Positions 54,996 to 63,614 of a stretch of 64,000 bases of DNA are shown piece after piece. Position 1 is the stretch's first letter, and every line of letters begins with the position of its first letter. The notes below the pieces were generated by a model. The model was given only the letters and a program-made list of their open reading frames with translations. It did not search any database and was not told the DNA's origin. Origin of the DNA: Vreelandella piezotolerans (GTDB lineage Bacteria; Pseudomonadota; Gammaproteobacteria; Pseudomonadales; Halomonadaceae); NCBI RefSeq assembly GCF_012427705.1, contig NZ_CP048602.1:3472001-3536000 (forward strand), given 5' to 3'. The position numbers were made by a program, and so were the translations under genes.

Positions 54996-56438
54996 TCAAT
55001 CCACCAGTGGTAGCAGCGCATTCAGGCTTTCGCGAGCATCACCGTAGAACATCCGGGTGTTCTCCTTGAAGAACAGCGGGTTCTCGATACCCGAATAGCC
55101 GGTGCCTTGACCACGTTTGCTGACGAAGACCTGCTTCGCTTCCCACACTTTGAGCACCGGCATGCCCGCGATGGGGCTGTTGGGGTCCTCTTCGGCGGCA
55201 GGGTTCACGATGTCGTTGGAGCCGATGACGATGACCACGTCGGTCGTGGCGAAATCGTCGTTGATCTCGTCCATTTCCAGCACGATATCGTAGGGCACCT
55301 TGGCTTCCGCCAACAGCACGTTCATATGCCCCGGCAAGCGCCCAGCCACCGGGTGGATACCGAAACGTACGGTCTTACCCGCCGCGCGCAGCTTGCGAAC
55401 GAGATCGCTGACCGCGGTTTGCGCCTGCGCCACCGCCATGCCGTAGCCCGGTACGATGATGATGCTATCGGCGTCGTTCAGTGCGGTAGCGACGCCATTG
55501 GCGTCGATGGAGACCTGCTCGCCTTCGATTTCCGCGGCAGGCCCTTGAGCCCCCCCAAAACCACCTAGAATCACGCTGACGAAATTGCGGTTCATCGCCT
55601 TACACATGATGTAAGAGAGAATCGCCCCGGAGGAGCCCACCAGCGCACCGGTCACGATCAACAGGTCGTTGGAAAGCGTGAAACCAATCGCCGCCGCCGC
55701 CCAGCCGGAGTAGCTGTTCAACATGGAGACCACCACCGGCATATCGGCTCCGCCGATGCCCATGATCAGGTGATACCCAATGAAGAACGCCAGCGCCGCA
55801 ATCACCAGCAGCGTCCAGAAGCCTGCGCCGTTGAGGTAGAGAATCGCCAGCAGCAGCGATAGTACTGCGGCACCCGCATTCAGCATGTGGCCGCCGGGCA
55901 GTTGCTTGGGTTTACCGTCTACCTTGCCCGCCAGCTTGCCGAAGGCAATGACCGAGCCGGTGAACGTCACCGCGCCAATGAAGATGCCCAGCACCACCTC
56001 GATTTGCAGGAACATCAGCTCGTCGGGGGCCTTGGTGGCCACCAGCGCCGCAAAAGCGGAGAACTGGTCCAGCGACGCCTCAGCGGCACGAGCTGCCATC
56101 ACCCGGCGGCGTTCCAGGTCTGCGCTCCAGGCAACGAAGACCGCTGCCAAGCCTACGAAACTGTGCAGCGCGGCCACGAGCTGGGGCATTTCGGTCATCT
56201 CGACCTTGCCCGCTACGTAAGCACCAATGGCTGCGCCAATCAGCATCATCGGAATCAGCCACCAGTAGCCGCCGATACCGGGGCCAAACGCGGTGAAAAA
56301 CACCGCGACCGCCATACCGACGATGCCGTACCACACGGCGCGCTTGGCCTTTTCCTGATTACTCAAGCCGCCCAGCGACAAAATGAACAGCACGCTGGCC
56401 GCAATCGCTGCGGCAGATACGAATCCTTGCTCTAACAT
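54996..56438 (-). CDS. pntB: NAD(P) transhydrogenase subunit beta
   Basis: A 480-residue subunit of the proton-translocating transhydrogenase that reduces NADP+ with NADH. Nine membrane helices occupy about 1-260, followed by the NADP-binding domain III (about 295-480). Characteristic stretches are [14 protein letters not shown] (about 318-331), the [20 protein letters not shown] region and the [12 protein letters not shown] loop. It follows pntA by 16 bp on the same strand. GGAGAG precedes the ATG. The transhydrogenase is a main NADPH source under growth. Confidence 0.96.
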   Translation of the reverse strand: MLEQGFVSAAAIAASVLFILSLGGLSNQEKAKRAVWYGIVGMAVAVFFTAFGPGIGGYWWLIPMMLIGAAIGAYVAGKVEMTEMPQLVAALHSFVGLAAVFVAWSADLERRRVMAARAAEASLDQFSAFAALVATKAPDELMFLQIEVVLGIFIGAVTFTGSVIAFGKLAGKVDGKPKQLPGGHMLNAGAAVLSLLLAILYLNGAGFWTLLVIAALAFFIGYHLIMGIGGADMPVVVSMLNSYSGWAAAAIGFTLSNDLLIVTGALVGSSGAILSYIMCKAMNRNFVSVILGGFGGAQGPAAEIEGEQVSIDANGVATALNDADSIIIVPGYGMAVAQAQTAVSDLVRKLRAAGKTVRFGIHPVAGRLPGHMNVLLAEAKVPYDIVLEMDEINDDFATTDVVIVIGSNDIVNPAAEEDPNSPIAGMPVLKVWEAKQVFVSKRGQGTGYSGIENPLFFKENTRMFYGDARESLNALLPLVD

Positions 56439-56454
56439 ATCGTCTCTCCGCCGC

Positions 56455-58026
56455 TTAGGATTTTTGGAACATGGCCAGCATCCGGCGTGTCACCAGGAAG
56501 CCACCCACGATATTGATCGACGCGATCAGTACGGAAATACCCGCCAGCACGCTAACGACCGCGCTGCCGGAGCCAATTTGCAGAATCGCCCCCAAGATGA
56601 TGATGCCGGATATCGCGTTGGTCACCGCCATCAGCGGCGTATGTAGCGAGTGGCTCACTTTCCAAATCACCTGGAAGCCGATGAAGCAGGCCAGCACGAA
56701 GACGATGAAGTGCTGCATGAACGAGGCCGGGGCGACCCAGCCGAGCAGCAGCATCAGCGCACCGCCTATCGCCAGCAGGCTCACCTGACGCTTAGTTTGC
56801 GCTTTGAATTCGGCAAGCTCGGCGGCCTTTTTCTCTTCGGGCGTTGGCTCTTTCTCTTTTTTCTTCGGCTTGGCCGCGCCGATAGCTTTCACCTTCGGCG
56901 GCGGCGGTGGGAAAGTAATCTCGCCTTGGTGCGTCACCGTGGCCCCCCGAATCACGTCGTCGTCCATGTCGTGGTGGATCACGCCGTCTTTCTCGGGGGT
57001 GAGATCGGTGAGCATGTGGCGAATGTTGGTAGCGTAAAGCAGTGAGGCTTGCGTCGCCATGCGCGAGGGGAAGTCGGTGTAGCCGATCACCACCACGCCG
57101 TTATCGCTCACTACGCGCTCGTCAGGCTGAGTCAGGTCGCAGTTACCGCCCTTCTCGGCGGCCAAATCGACGATCACCGAACCGGGCTTCATGGCCGCGA
57201 CCATGTCTTCCAGCCACAGCTTGGGCGCAGGCTTACCGGGAATCAGCGCCGTGGTGATGACGATATCCACGTCCGGGGCCTGCTCGCGGAAGCATTCCAG
57301 CTGCTTCTCGCGGAATTCAGGGCTCGAAGGTGCCGCATAGCCCCCGCTTTCGGAACCATCCTGGCTATCTTCGAAATCGAGGAACAGGAACTCGGCGCCC
57401 ATGGACTCGATCTGCTCGGAGACCTCGGGCCGTACGTCGAAGGCGCGCACCACGGCCCCCAGACTCGTCGCCGTGCCAATCGCCGCCAAGCCCGCCACCC
57501 CAGCACCGATCACTAACACTTTGGCGGGCGGTACTTTGCCGGCGGCGGTCACTTGGCCGGTAAAGAAACGGCCAAAGTTATTGCCCGCCTCGATCACCGC
57601 GCGGTAGCCCGCAATGTTGGCCATGGACGACAGCGCATCCATTTTCTGCGCCCGAGAGATACGCGGCACCATGTCCATGGCGATCACGGTGGCCCCCTGG
57701 GCTTTGCAGGCTTCCAGCAGCGCTTCGTTTTGCGCGGGCCAGAAAAAGGCGATCAGCGTTTGACCTTCGCGCAGCCGCTTGGCCTCTTCATCAGAGGGTT
57801 CGCGAACCTTGATGACCACTTCAGCGTCGCGCCACAGCGCGTCGGCGCTCTCGATCACGGTCACGCCAGCGTCACGATAGGTGTCGTCATTGAATCCCGC
57901 GGCTAGGCCAGCCCCCGTTTCGATGAGGCACTCATGGCCCAAATTTTGAAGATGCTTTGCGCTCTCAGGGGTCAGCGCGACCCGCGCTTCTCCCCGGGCA
58001 CTCTCTTTTGGTGCGCCTATTTTCAC
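56455..58026 (-). CDS. pntA: NAD(P) transhydrogenase subunit alpha
   Basis: A 523-residue subunit with the NAD-binding domain I (about 1-375) and a short membrane domain of four helices (about 420-515). [22 protein letters not shown] is the typical start, here from GTG at 58026 with AGGGAG upstream. The nucleotide motif [17 protein letters not shown] lies at about 170-186. A charged Lys/Glu/Pro linker (about 385-415) joins the two parts. The E. coli-like fused form is seen, not the split PntAA/PntAB form of alphaproteobacteria. Confidence 0.96.
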   Translation of the reverse strand: MKIGAPKESARGEARVALTPESAKHLQNLGHECLIETGAGLAAGFNDDTYRDAGVTVIESADALWRDAEVVIKVREPSDEEAKRLREGQTLIAFFWPAQNEALLEACKAQGATVIAMDMVPRISRAQKMDALSSMANIAGYRAVIEAGNNFGRFFTGQVTAAGKVPPAKVLVIGAGVAGLAAIGTATSLGAVVRAFDVRPEVSEQIESMGAEFLFLDFEDSQDGSESGGYAAPSSPEFREKQLECFREQAPDVDIVITTALIPGKPAPKLWLEDMVAAMKPGSVIVDLAAEKGGNCDLTQPDERVVSDNGVVVIGYTDFPSRMATQASLLYATNIRHMLTDLTPEKDGVIHHDMDDDVIRGATVTHQGEITFPPPPPKVKAIGAAKPKKKEKEPTPEEKKAAELAEFKAQTKRQVSLLAIGGALMLLLGWVAPASFMQHFIVFVLACFIGFQVIWKVSHSLHTPLMAVTNAISGIIILGAILQIGSGSAVVSVLAGISVLIASINIVGGFLVTRRMLAMFQKS

Positions 58027-58242
58027 ACGCTTTCTCCCTAGGTTGTCCCGCGTCCAGCGCCCGCCCCTCTCCTAGCCAATCATCGCTAGCATCATGGAGC
58101 GCTGCTTTAATTCGTTGCGGCGCAAAAAAACGCGCCAGCTAGCAGTTTAGGATCTAACGCCAAGCCTGCCAGTGGCCATTCAACCTTTGCTTCAACTGAG
58201 TTGTATTTCTACAACATATTGATATCGAAACAGCGCCATGAA

Positions 58243-59166
58243 TTAACGACTGGCATTCTTCGCAAACGCCGTGAGCTCCTGGTAAAGCCAGACGTTGGCA
58301 GGCGCGTTGGCGTAGAGGGTGTGCTGGATCAGCGTCATGGTCAATTCGGGAAGCTCGTCCGGCGGCGCCACCATGCGCACGGGCAGCATAGCGACGAAGC
58401 GCTCGGCCATTTGGCGCGGCAAGGTGATGATCGCATCGGTCAGCGCGACGACCCGTGCGGCGGCGATGTAATTGAGGTTCTTCGAAATCACGCGACGCGT
58501 CAGCCCGTGCTCAGCCAGGCAGTTTTCGATACGGCTGGGCAACAGGCCGCTGATGTCGGCGAGCTCGACGTGGAGCTGGCGGGCAAATGCCTCCAGCGCC
58601 AGCGCGTCCCCCACGTGAGGGTTGTGCTGGGCCGCCAGACACACCAGCTCTTCGTGCATCCAGGGCGTTTGCACCACGCCATTGGGCAGCGATGACTGGC
58701 TGTCCAAGCCAACCACCATATCCACCTGGCGCTGCTCTAACGCCTCACTCAGCACCTCCGGCGTAATCAGCTCGATGTAAAAACTGATGCCGGGCGCATA
58801 GCCCAACAGCTGGCTAAGAAACGCCGGATACATGACCTCTTCGAAGTAGTCGGTGGTCGCCAGCGTAAAGCGCCGGGTGCTGGTGTCGGGCGCGAACGTG
58901 GCGGGTGGAGCCAAGCCCGCTTGCAGCGCCGCCAGCGCCTGCTGCACCACCGGCAGCAGCGCCATGGCGCGGGGCGTCGGCTGCAGGCCCTGCTCGGTGC
59001 GCACCAACAGCGGATCGTCGAGCGCTTCTCTCAGGCGCTTCAGCGCATGGCTGAGCGCGGGCTGGCTGAGATGGAGCTTTTCGGCGGCACGGGTGACGTG
59101 GCGCTCGCGCATGAGCATCTCGAAGACCAGCAGCAAGTTCAGGTCAAAATGGCGGAGCGACCGCAT
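58243..59166 (-). CDS. LysR-family regulator divergent from agmatinase
   Basis: A 307-residue LTTR with a winged helix-turn-helix at about 5-65 (LNLLLVFEMLMRERHVTRAA, LSQPALSHALKRLREAL) and an effector domain from about 90. The N-terminus resembles the NodD/LeuO-like branch (start MRSLRHFDLNLL). It is divergent from speB. A palindromic T-N11-A site lies 12 bases upstream of its own ATG, consistent with autoregulation and control of speB. Confidence 0.9.
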   Translation of the reverse strand: MRSLRHFDLNLLLVFEMLMRERHVTRAAEKLHLSQPALSHALKRLREALDDPLLVRTEQGLQPTPRAMALLPVVQQALAALQAGLAPPATFAPDTSTRRFTLATTDYFEEVMYPAFLSQLLGYAPGISFYIELITPEVLSEALEQRQVDMVVGLDSQSSLPNGVVQTPWMHEELVCLAAQHNPHVGDALALEAFARQLHVELADISGLLPSRIENCLAEHGLTRRVISKNLNYIAAARVVALTDAIITLPRQMAERFVAMLPVRMVAPPDELPELTMTLIQHTLYANAPANVWLYQELTAFAKNASR

Positions 59167-59177
59167 AGCGCCTCACT

Positions 59178-59192
59178 ATTCATATGATGAAT
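59178..59192. promoter_or_regulatory. LysR-type T-N11-A operator
   Basis: ATTCATATGATGAAT has complementary 6-base arms and contains the T-N11-A core. Related ATTCAT copies follow at 59208-59213 and 59217-59222, giving a cluster typical of LTTR recognition and activation sites in the speB promoter. Confidence 0.6.
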
Positions 59193-59300
59193 GATTTCAT
59201 TCTAAACATTCATTTCATTCATCGCGAAAAATTCCTTATCGTCGCGCTTCTTCGAGCCCACCACCTTTTCCAGACACACGACGATAGGAGAACCCATTAG

Positions 59301-60221
59301 GTGACCCCAGCGCAGATCATGCCCAGCCTGTTTGGTGATGTTATCTCCACGTTCATGGGCGTACCCAAAGCCACCGACCCGAACGCCACCGATGCCGAGG
59401 TGGTGGTCAGCGGCGTGCCGTTCGACCTCGCATGCTCCGGCCGTTCCGGCACCCGTATGGGGCCGAACGCCATTCGCCAAAGCACCGCCAACCTGATTTG
59501 GGAAGGCAAGCGCTGGCCGTGGGATTTCGCGTTGGAAGATCGCCTGCGGGTATGCGATGCCGGTAACCTGGACTACGCCTACGGTGAACCGGAAAGCCTG
59601 GTGGATAACCTGGAAAGCCACGCCATGCGCTGGTTGAAAGCGGGCAAGAAAATGTTGACGCTGGGCGGCGACCACTACATCAGCCTGCCGCTGCTGCGCG
59701 CTCACGCCCGCGAGCACGGCCCGCTGGCATTGATTCACTTTGATGCCCACACCGACACCTACGAGCAAGGCACGCGCTTCGATCACGGCACCATTTTCCA
59801 CCATGCCCTCAAAGAAGGCTTGGTCGTGCCGGAGCACTCGCTGCAAATCGGTATTCGTACCAGCTATGACCGGAGCAACCACCCCTACGAAGTGCTGGAT
59901 GCCGATTGGGTCAACGACCACGGCCCGGCGGCGGTGCTGGAGCGCATTCGTGCGCGAGTGGGTCACCACCCGGCGTATGTCACGCTGGATATCGACGGCC
60001 TAGACCCCGCCTTCGCACCGGGCACCGGCACGCCGGTATGCGGCGGCATGTCCACCGACCTGATGCTGAAAGTGATGCGCGGTATGGTGGGGATGGAGCT
60101 GGTGGGCATGGATCTCGTGGAAGTGAACCCGGCCTACGACCACGGCGACATTACCTCGCTGGCCGCCGCGACGCTGGGCTTGGAGTTTCTCTATACGCTG
60201 GCAGCGTCCAAGTCAGCCTAA
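59301..60221 (+). CDS. speB: Agmatinase (ureohydrolase family)
   Basis: A 306-residue binuclear manganese ureohydrolase converting agmatine to putrescine and urea. Metal ligands lie in GGDHYISLPLL, FDAHTDTYE and DIDGLDPAFAPGTGTP; the aligned order and substrate-loop sequence GIRTSYDRSNHP follow E. coli SpeB. It starts at GTG 59301 with TAGGAG about 11 bases upstream. Without a neighbouring arginine decarboxylase gene the source of agmatine is unclear, and guanidinobutyrase is a possible alternative substrate. Confidence 0.88.
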   Translation: MTPAQIMPSLFGDVISTFMGVPKATDPNATDAEVVVSGVPFDLACSGRSGTRMGPNAIRQSTANLIWEGKRWPWDFALEDRLRVCDAGNLDYAYGEPESLVDNLESHAMRWLKAGKKMLTLGGDHYISLPLLRAHAREHGPLALIHFDAHTDTYEQGTRFDHGTIFHHALKEGLVVPEHSLQIGIRTSYDRSNHPYEVLDADWVNDHGPAAVLERIRARVGHHPAYVTLDIDGLDPAFAPGTGTPVCGGMSTDLMLKVMRGMVGMELVGMDLVEVNPAYDHGDITSLAAATLGLEFLYTLAASKSA

Positions 60222-60449
60222 GCGCAGGGTCACGTCGATGACCAGCAGCAGCGCGAGCGCCCCGACGGCGGGCCAGGGGCTTTTCAAAACGACGCCAAAC
60301 AGGGTGAGCGGAATCAACACGGTCAGCGCTGCCAGCACGTGCGGCAGCGCTGCCGTGCCGCTCGTCCACATACTGCCAATGACGATCAATCCCAACAGCC
60401 CTAAACAGAGCCCCAGCCACACGCCGCGTTGCCGATTCGGTGATGGCAC
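60213..60449 (-). CDS. Small integral membrane protein, unknown
   Basis: A 78-residue protein with three hydrophobic segments (about 10-26, 38-55, 58-75) joined by short loops, with a basic start. Its 3' end overlaps the convergent speB end by 9 bp. I do not recognise it with confidence; a distant resemblance to DUF2069-like proteins is only a guess. It lies 43 bp downstream of the curlin minor-subunit gene on the same strand and might be a last cistron there. Confidence 0.5.
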   Translation of the reverse strand: MPSPNRQRGVWLGLCLGLLGLIVIGSMWTSGTAALPHVLAALTVLIPLTLFGVVLKSPWPAVGALALLLVIDVTLRLG

Positions 60450-60492
60450 TGCGTTCGTCTCTTTTCGTTATGTTGGGCGTGAGTATGTGCGT

Positions 60493-61074
60493 TTAATATG
60501 CAGACCACTGTTGTACGATAACGTCGCTCGCATGCTGTACGATTTCAGGGATATGATGCCCTCCTTCTTGGCTAAGCTGTAGCCTACTCTCTCCCATTTG
60601 GATGATGTTGGTGTGGTTTGCGTTACCCGTCTGCTGCAGGTTCGCAGTGTTGCTGTTGCCATATTGTTGTATATCCGCTGTATTGAAATTACCAAACTGC
60701 CCAACCGCTGTTAGGTTGTCATTACCATGCTGAGTAAGCGACATCGCGTTTTCCAAGCCTTGTTGACTTACAAAAGCTTGATTACGCTCCCCTGTTTGGT
60801 CAATTAGCATCCAATTCGCATATCCAGACTGTAAAGCTGGGCCATCATCAAGACCAAGAATCGTATGATGGTCGCCTAGCTGTTGGAACTGTGCACGACT
60901 GCTATCACCCTCTTGGTAGAGCGATGCCTTCAAGCCAGTGCCTTCCTGTATCATCCGGGCATTATGGTTGTCTCCGACCTGTTCGATATATGCCAGATGG
61001 GTATCGGCCTGCGCCACGACACTTGCCATAATAAAAAGGAGTGTACTGGCTATCATCTGTGTCTTGGGGCTCAT
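60493..61074 (-). CDS. csgB: Curlin minor subunit (CsgB-like)
   Basis: A 193-residue secreted protein with signal peptide about 1-23. The mature part has curlin half-repeats of 11 residues, N-x-A-x-x-x-Q-x-G-x-x, clearest from residue 98 to 164 where N falls at 98, 109, 120, 131, 142 and 153. The region 40-95 is divergent. ATG 61074 has GAGGAG upstream. By analogy with E. coli it should nucleate the fibre on the cell surface. It is downstream of the major subunit gene here, the reverse of E. coli csgBA. The CsgB versus CsgA call is by length and divergence, not proof. Confidence 0.8.
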   Translation of the reverse strand: MSPKTQMIASTLLFIMASVVAQADTHLAYIEQVGDNHNARMIQEGTGLKASLYQEGDSSRAQFQQLGDHHTILGLDDGPALQSGYANWMLIDQTGERNQAFVSQQGLENAMSLTQHGNDNLTAVGQFGNFNTADIQQYGNSNTANLQQTGNANHTNIIQMGESRLQLSQEGGHHIPEIVQHASDVIVQQWSAY

Positions 61075-61109
61075 CGGCACTCTCCTCACCCAACAACCTC
61101 CGCGCTACG

Positions 61110-61139
61110 CTACGGGAGGAACATGAGCCCCTCCCGTAG
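61110..61139 (-). promoter_or_regulatory. Intercistronic hairpin between csgA and csgB
   Basis: CTACGGGAGG (61110-61119) and CCTCCCGTAG (61130-61139) form a perfect 10-bp stem with a 10-base loop. No T-tract follows, so partial attenuation or mRNA-end protection fits better than full termination. Confidence 0.6.
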
Positions 61140-61176
61140 TGGCGAATGCGATATTGCCACCGCCTTTTTGCGTCTT

Positions 61177-61992
61177 TTAATACTGTACTTGAGTACCCGT
61201 ATTGTTATTGCCCGTTTGCATCATCGTCGCGGTATTGCTGGATTGATACTGAGAAATAGAGCCAGTGTTGCCATTGCCCGTTTGTGTGAGCGTCGCCACG
61301 TGGTAAGAACCCTCTTGGCCTACAGTGGCTGTATTACCGTCGCCATACTGACTTACGTAAGCCGAGTTATCGAGACCATCCTGCATAACGGTCGAGACGT
61401 TGCTGTCACCTTGCTGGTACTGCTCTGACACGTTCCCATAGCCCGCCTGGTCAGCCGTTGCCTCATTCCAGTCGCCCACTTGTTCTTGCGTAGCCGTATT
61501 ACCATACGTAACGTCAGGGACGAACCACCCGGCATCGCTCACCTGAGTAATGCTGGCCATATTGGAATCACCAACCTGAGTTTGCCCAGCGGTATTAAGT
61601 GACGTCACAGCCAAAGTGAAAGCTCCTTCTGCGCTGGAGTTCTGCTCAATCATCGCATCGTTATCGTTACCCGTTTGCGATTGCGTGGCCGTATTGAAGG
61701 AGGTGATTGCGCCTGTCAAAAAGCCAGTCGCATCACTATTTTGTTGGATAGACGCATCATTACTATCGCCTATCTGGTCTTGTTCAGCCGTATTATTGAA
61801 GGAGGCAGCCGCACCAGAGCCTATCTGTTCAATGTCCGCTACGTTTGCGTTACCGTCTTGCTGTTGATCTGCGGTGTTGAGATTACCTTGCTGCATAATG
61901 TCAGCGAGGTTGTCATCTGCAAAAGCCGCACCTGAAACCGCGGTGAAGGCTGCTGCGATGCTGGCTGCCATTAGTGACTTGTTAAATTTCAT
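61177..61992 (-). CDS. csgA: Curlin major subunit (CsgA-like) with expanded repeats
   Basis: A 271-residue amyloid fibre subunit, much longer than E. coli CsgA (about 150). Signal peptide about 1-25 (ending AAFA). The mature chain is built of N-T-A-x3-Q-x-G-x2-N-x-A-x3-Q repeats. Repeat starts fall at N28, N50, N67, N100, N133, N165, N187, N209, H231 and N253. Four late repeats are exactly 22 residues; three in the middle are 33, 33 and 32 residues because each carries an 11- or 10-residue hydrophobic insert. ATG 61992 has GAGGTG upstream. Secretion is through CsgG with CsgF at the surface, both encoded upstream. Confidence 0.88.
   Translation of the reverse strand: MKFNKSLMAASIAAAFTAVSGAAFADDNLADIMQQGNLNTADQQQDGNANVADIEQIGSGAAASFNNTAEQDQIGDSNDASIQQNSDATGFLTGAITSFNTATQSQTGNDNDAMIEQNSSAEGAFTLAVTSLNTAGQTQVGDSNMASITQVSDAGWFVPDVTYGNTATQEQVGDWNEATADQAGYGNVSEQYQQGDSNVSTVMQDGLDNSAYVSQYGDGNTATVGQEGSYHVATLTQTGNGNTGSISQYQSSNTATMMQTGNNNTGTQVQY
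61501..61794 (-). repeat. Three expanded 32-33-residue curlin repeats
   Basis: These bases encode residues 67-164. Each unit reads NTA-x3-Q-x-G-x2-N-x-A-x3-Q, then an insert such as DATGFLTGAITSF, SAEGAFTLAVTSL or DAGWFVPDVTYG before the next NTA. The units are diverged at DNA level, so they are old rather than a recent duplication. Confidence 0.8.
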
Positions 61993-62060
61993 GATACACC
62001 TCACCATTGTAGTGTCCCTTGGGACTTGGATTTGGTTACGGCCTATGCCGCAACCAGCCT

Positions 62061-62103
62061 GGGTGTGACGGGGTACATCCCGCCAAGGTGGTCCGTCACG
62101 CCC
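62061..62103 (-). promoter_or_regulatory. Hairpin in the csgG-csgA gap
   Basis: GGGTGTGACGG (62061-62071) pairs with CCGTCACGCCC (62093-62103), 11 pairs with one G-U, in a 227-bp gap. There is no T-tract. csgA probably has its own promoter in this gap, since the gap is long for an operon. Confidence 0.5.
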
Positions 62104-62219
62104 AATTCTTTAGCTCCAGCGGTTTGTTGACTGCCTGTTGCGAGACCGCCAGAGGTGAGCCGAGCCATCACCTTTACATGGCCATGCTAGCCATAGCGTT
62201 ACTTGTTGGGCCTTAGAAC

Positions 62220-63077
62220 TTATTGCACCAACTCGCCTTGCCTATCACGATAGGCGGCCAGGGCTGCCGCCCCCTCTGCCGCGTTAGCGAAACTCCATAG
62301 CCCCCGTTCAGAGCCCTCCATAATCATGGCATGGACGGCTTGCTCAACCGCCTCACGCAGGGCGACTAAACGTGGTTCGTTACGAGAAAAGCCGGCTTCC
62401 AATTCGAGAATTTCATCGGCATCCACGAAGCGAAATACATCGCCTTGAGCTTGTACCGAATAAATGCGTTTTGAGGCCACCACCGTTCTCCATACTTCAC
62501 CGGTTTGACTACTAATCGCTCGTAGAAACACAGTGATCACGTCCTCACGGTATCTAGAACTCGCGCCAATACCGAGAAAGCGTGCGCCTGCTCCGCCGGT
62601 CAGCGTATTGGTGTCGTAACCGATAATGCCGCCCTCTAAAATGACGCCCGCATAGAGCAGCGGAGATGGCGGAGGGAGCGGGTTACCGTTTGCATCCGCA
62701 AAGCTTTGCCGCTGGTCTCGAATAATCTGCCGCTCAGTTAGCACACTGGAAAGCCGGTTACGCTCTAACACCCTAAACCACCTACCCCCGCCTGCGTCCT
62801 GGAGAGCGCGAATGAGGACTGCCGCCCCGCCTTGGGAAACTGCCTTTGAATAGTGGGGCGCCCCGGCTTCCGTTTCGCGATGCTGCCCGGTCATATCAGG
62901 AAAATCATAAACAGCAGCGACAACGGGCTCAGGTGGAAGCGGAAGTGTGGCCAAACTTGGCGTCGTACGAGTCTCAGGAGTGAAGGGCTGCAAACGTTGT
63001 GGAGAGGCACACCCGGCAAGTGCAACGGTCAGCGCCAATACCAGCATGAGATTTGGTGTCAGTGGCAATTTCGTCAT
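62220..63077 (-). CDS. csgG: Curli secretion channel lipoprotein
   Basis: A 285-residue outer-membrane lipoprotein that forms the nonameric curlin export pore. Lipobox ALAGC places lipidation at C23. Family segments are VAAVYDFPDMTGQH (about 53-66), SKAVSQGGAAVLIRAL (about 77-92), WFRVLERNRLSSVLTERQIIR (about 100-120) and the membrane-strand region GGIIGYDTNT-GARFLGIGASSRYRED (about 148-180). Length is near that of E. coli CsgG (277). It lies downstream of csgF and upstream of csgA on the same strand. Confidence 0.95.
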   Translation of the reverse strand: MTKLPLTPNLMLVLALTVALAGCASPQRLQPFTPETRTTPSLATLPLPPEPVVAAVYDFPDMTGQHRETEAGAPHYSKAVSQGGAAVLIRALQDAGGGRWFRVLERNRLSSVLTERQIIRDQRQSFADANGNPLPPPSPLLYAGVILEGGIIGYDTNTLTGGAGARFLGIGASSRYREDVITVFLRAISSQTGEVWRTVVASKRIYSVQAQGDVFRFVDADEILELEAGFSRNEPRLVALREAVEQAVHAMIMEGSERGLWSFANAAEGAAALAAYRDRQGELVQ

Positions 63078-63152
63078 GTCGACGTCCTGTTCGTACTTGG
63101 CTGAATAATCAAGGCCGCCAAGCGGCTCACTGGGCGCTGCTGCTTTTTATCA

Positions 63153-63614
63153 TTACTGCACTTGTAGTGTTGGAACGGTCACTTCCGTTTGGCTGCCATC
63201 TGTGGTGTTCTCGATCACAAGATGAACGCCCTCGAGGCCACGACTGAAGGAAATCACCTGCTCACCGAAAACAATGCGGCCCTCTTCAGCAGCGTTCTCA
63301 CCAAAAATGGCTTCATTAACTTGCTGTGAAAGACTGCTCAGCATGCGACTCTGGAGTTGACGTACGAACTGGTCTGCAGGGCTATTGCTATACCGAGAGG
63401 CTGCCGATGAGCCGGTCTCTTTGTGTTTATTCTGTCGTTCGGCCAGGCCAATCAGGTGGGCTGAATTGAACGCATCGCCACCGAAGGAGGGGTTATTAGG
63501 GCGATATACATAATCAGAGCTTTTAGCGCTTACTCCCCAAACACTGCTCACAGCACCTAAGAAAATAAGCCAAGCAAGCCGCCTGTTGAACCTTTTTGTA
63601 CATTTAACGTTCAC
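63153..63614 (-). CDS. csgF: Curli assembly factor CsgF
   Basis: A 153-residue secreted factor that sits on the outside of the CsgG pore and links it to the nucleator. Signal peptide about 1-30, then YVYRPNNPSFGGDAFNSAHLI, the conserved N-terminal segment that plugs into CsgG. The middle is polar (ERQNKHKETGSSAASRYSNS), and the C-terminal beta-rich part is about 95-153. It is the first visible gene of the leftward curli cluster. No csgE lies upstream in the window. Confidence 0.93.
   Translation of the reverse strand: MNVKCTKRFNRRLAWLIFLGAVSSVWGVSAKSSDYVYRPNNPSFGGDAFNSAHLIGLAERQNKHKETGSSAASRYSNSPADQFVRQLQSRMLSSLSQQVNEAIFGENAAEEGRIVFGEQVISFSRGLEGVHLVIENTTDGSQTEVTVPTLQVQ

Noticed and set aside
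59202..59969. A 255-residue minus-strand open frame opposite speB
   Set aside because: Antisense to clear ureohydrolase motifs and would start inside speB.
61501..61794. Regular repeats that might suggest a CRISPR array or satellite
   Set aside because: The periodicity is in the protein, with diverged DNA and no constant repeat-spacer structure.
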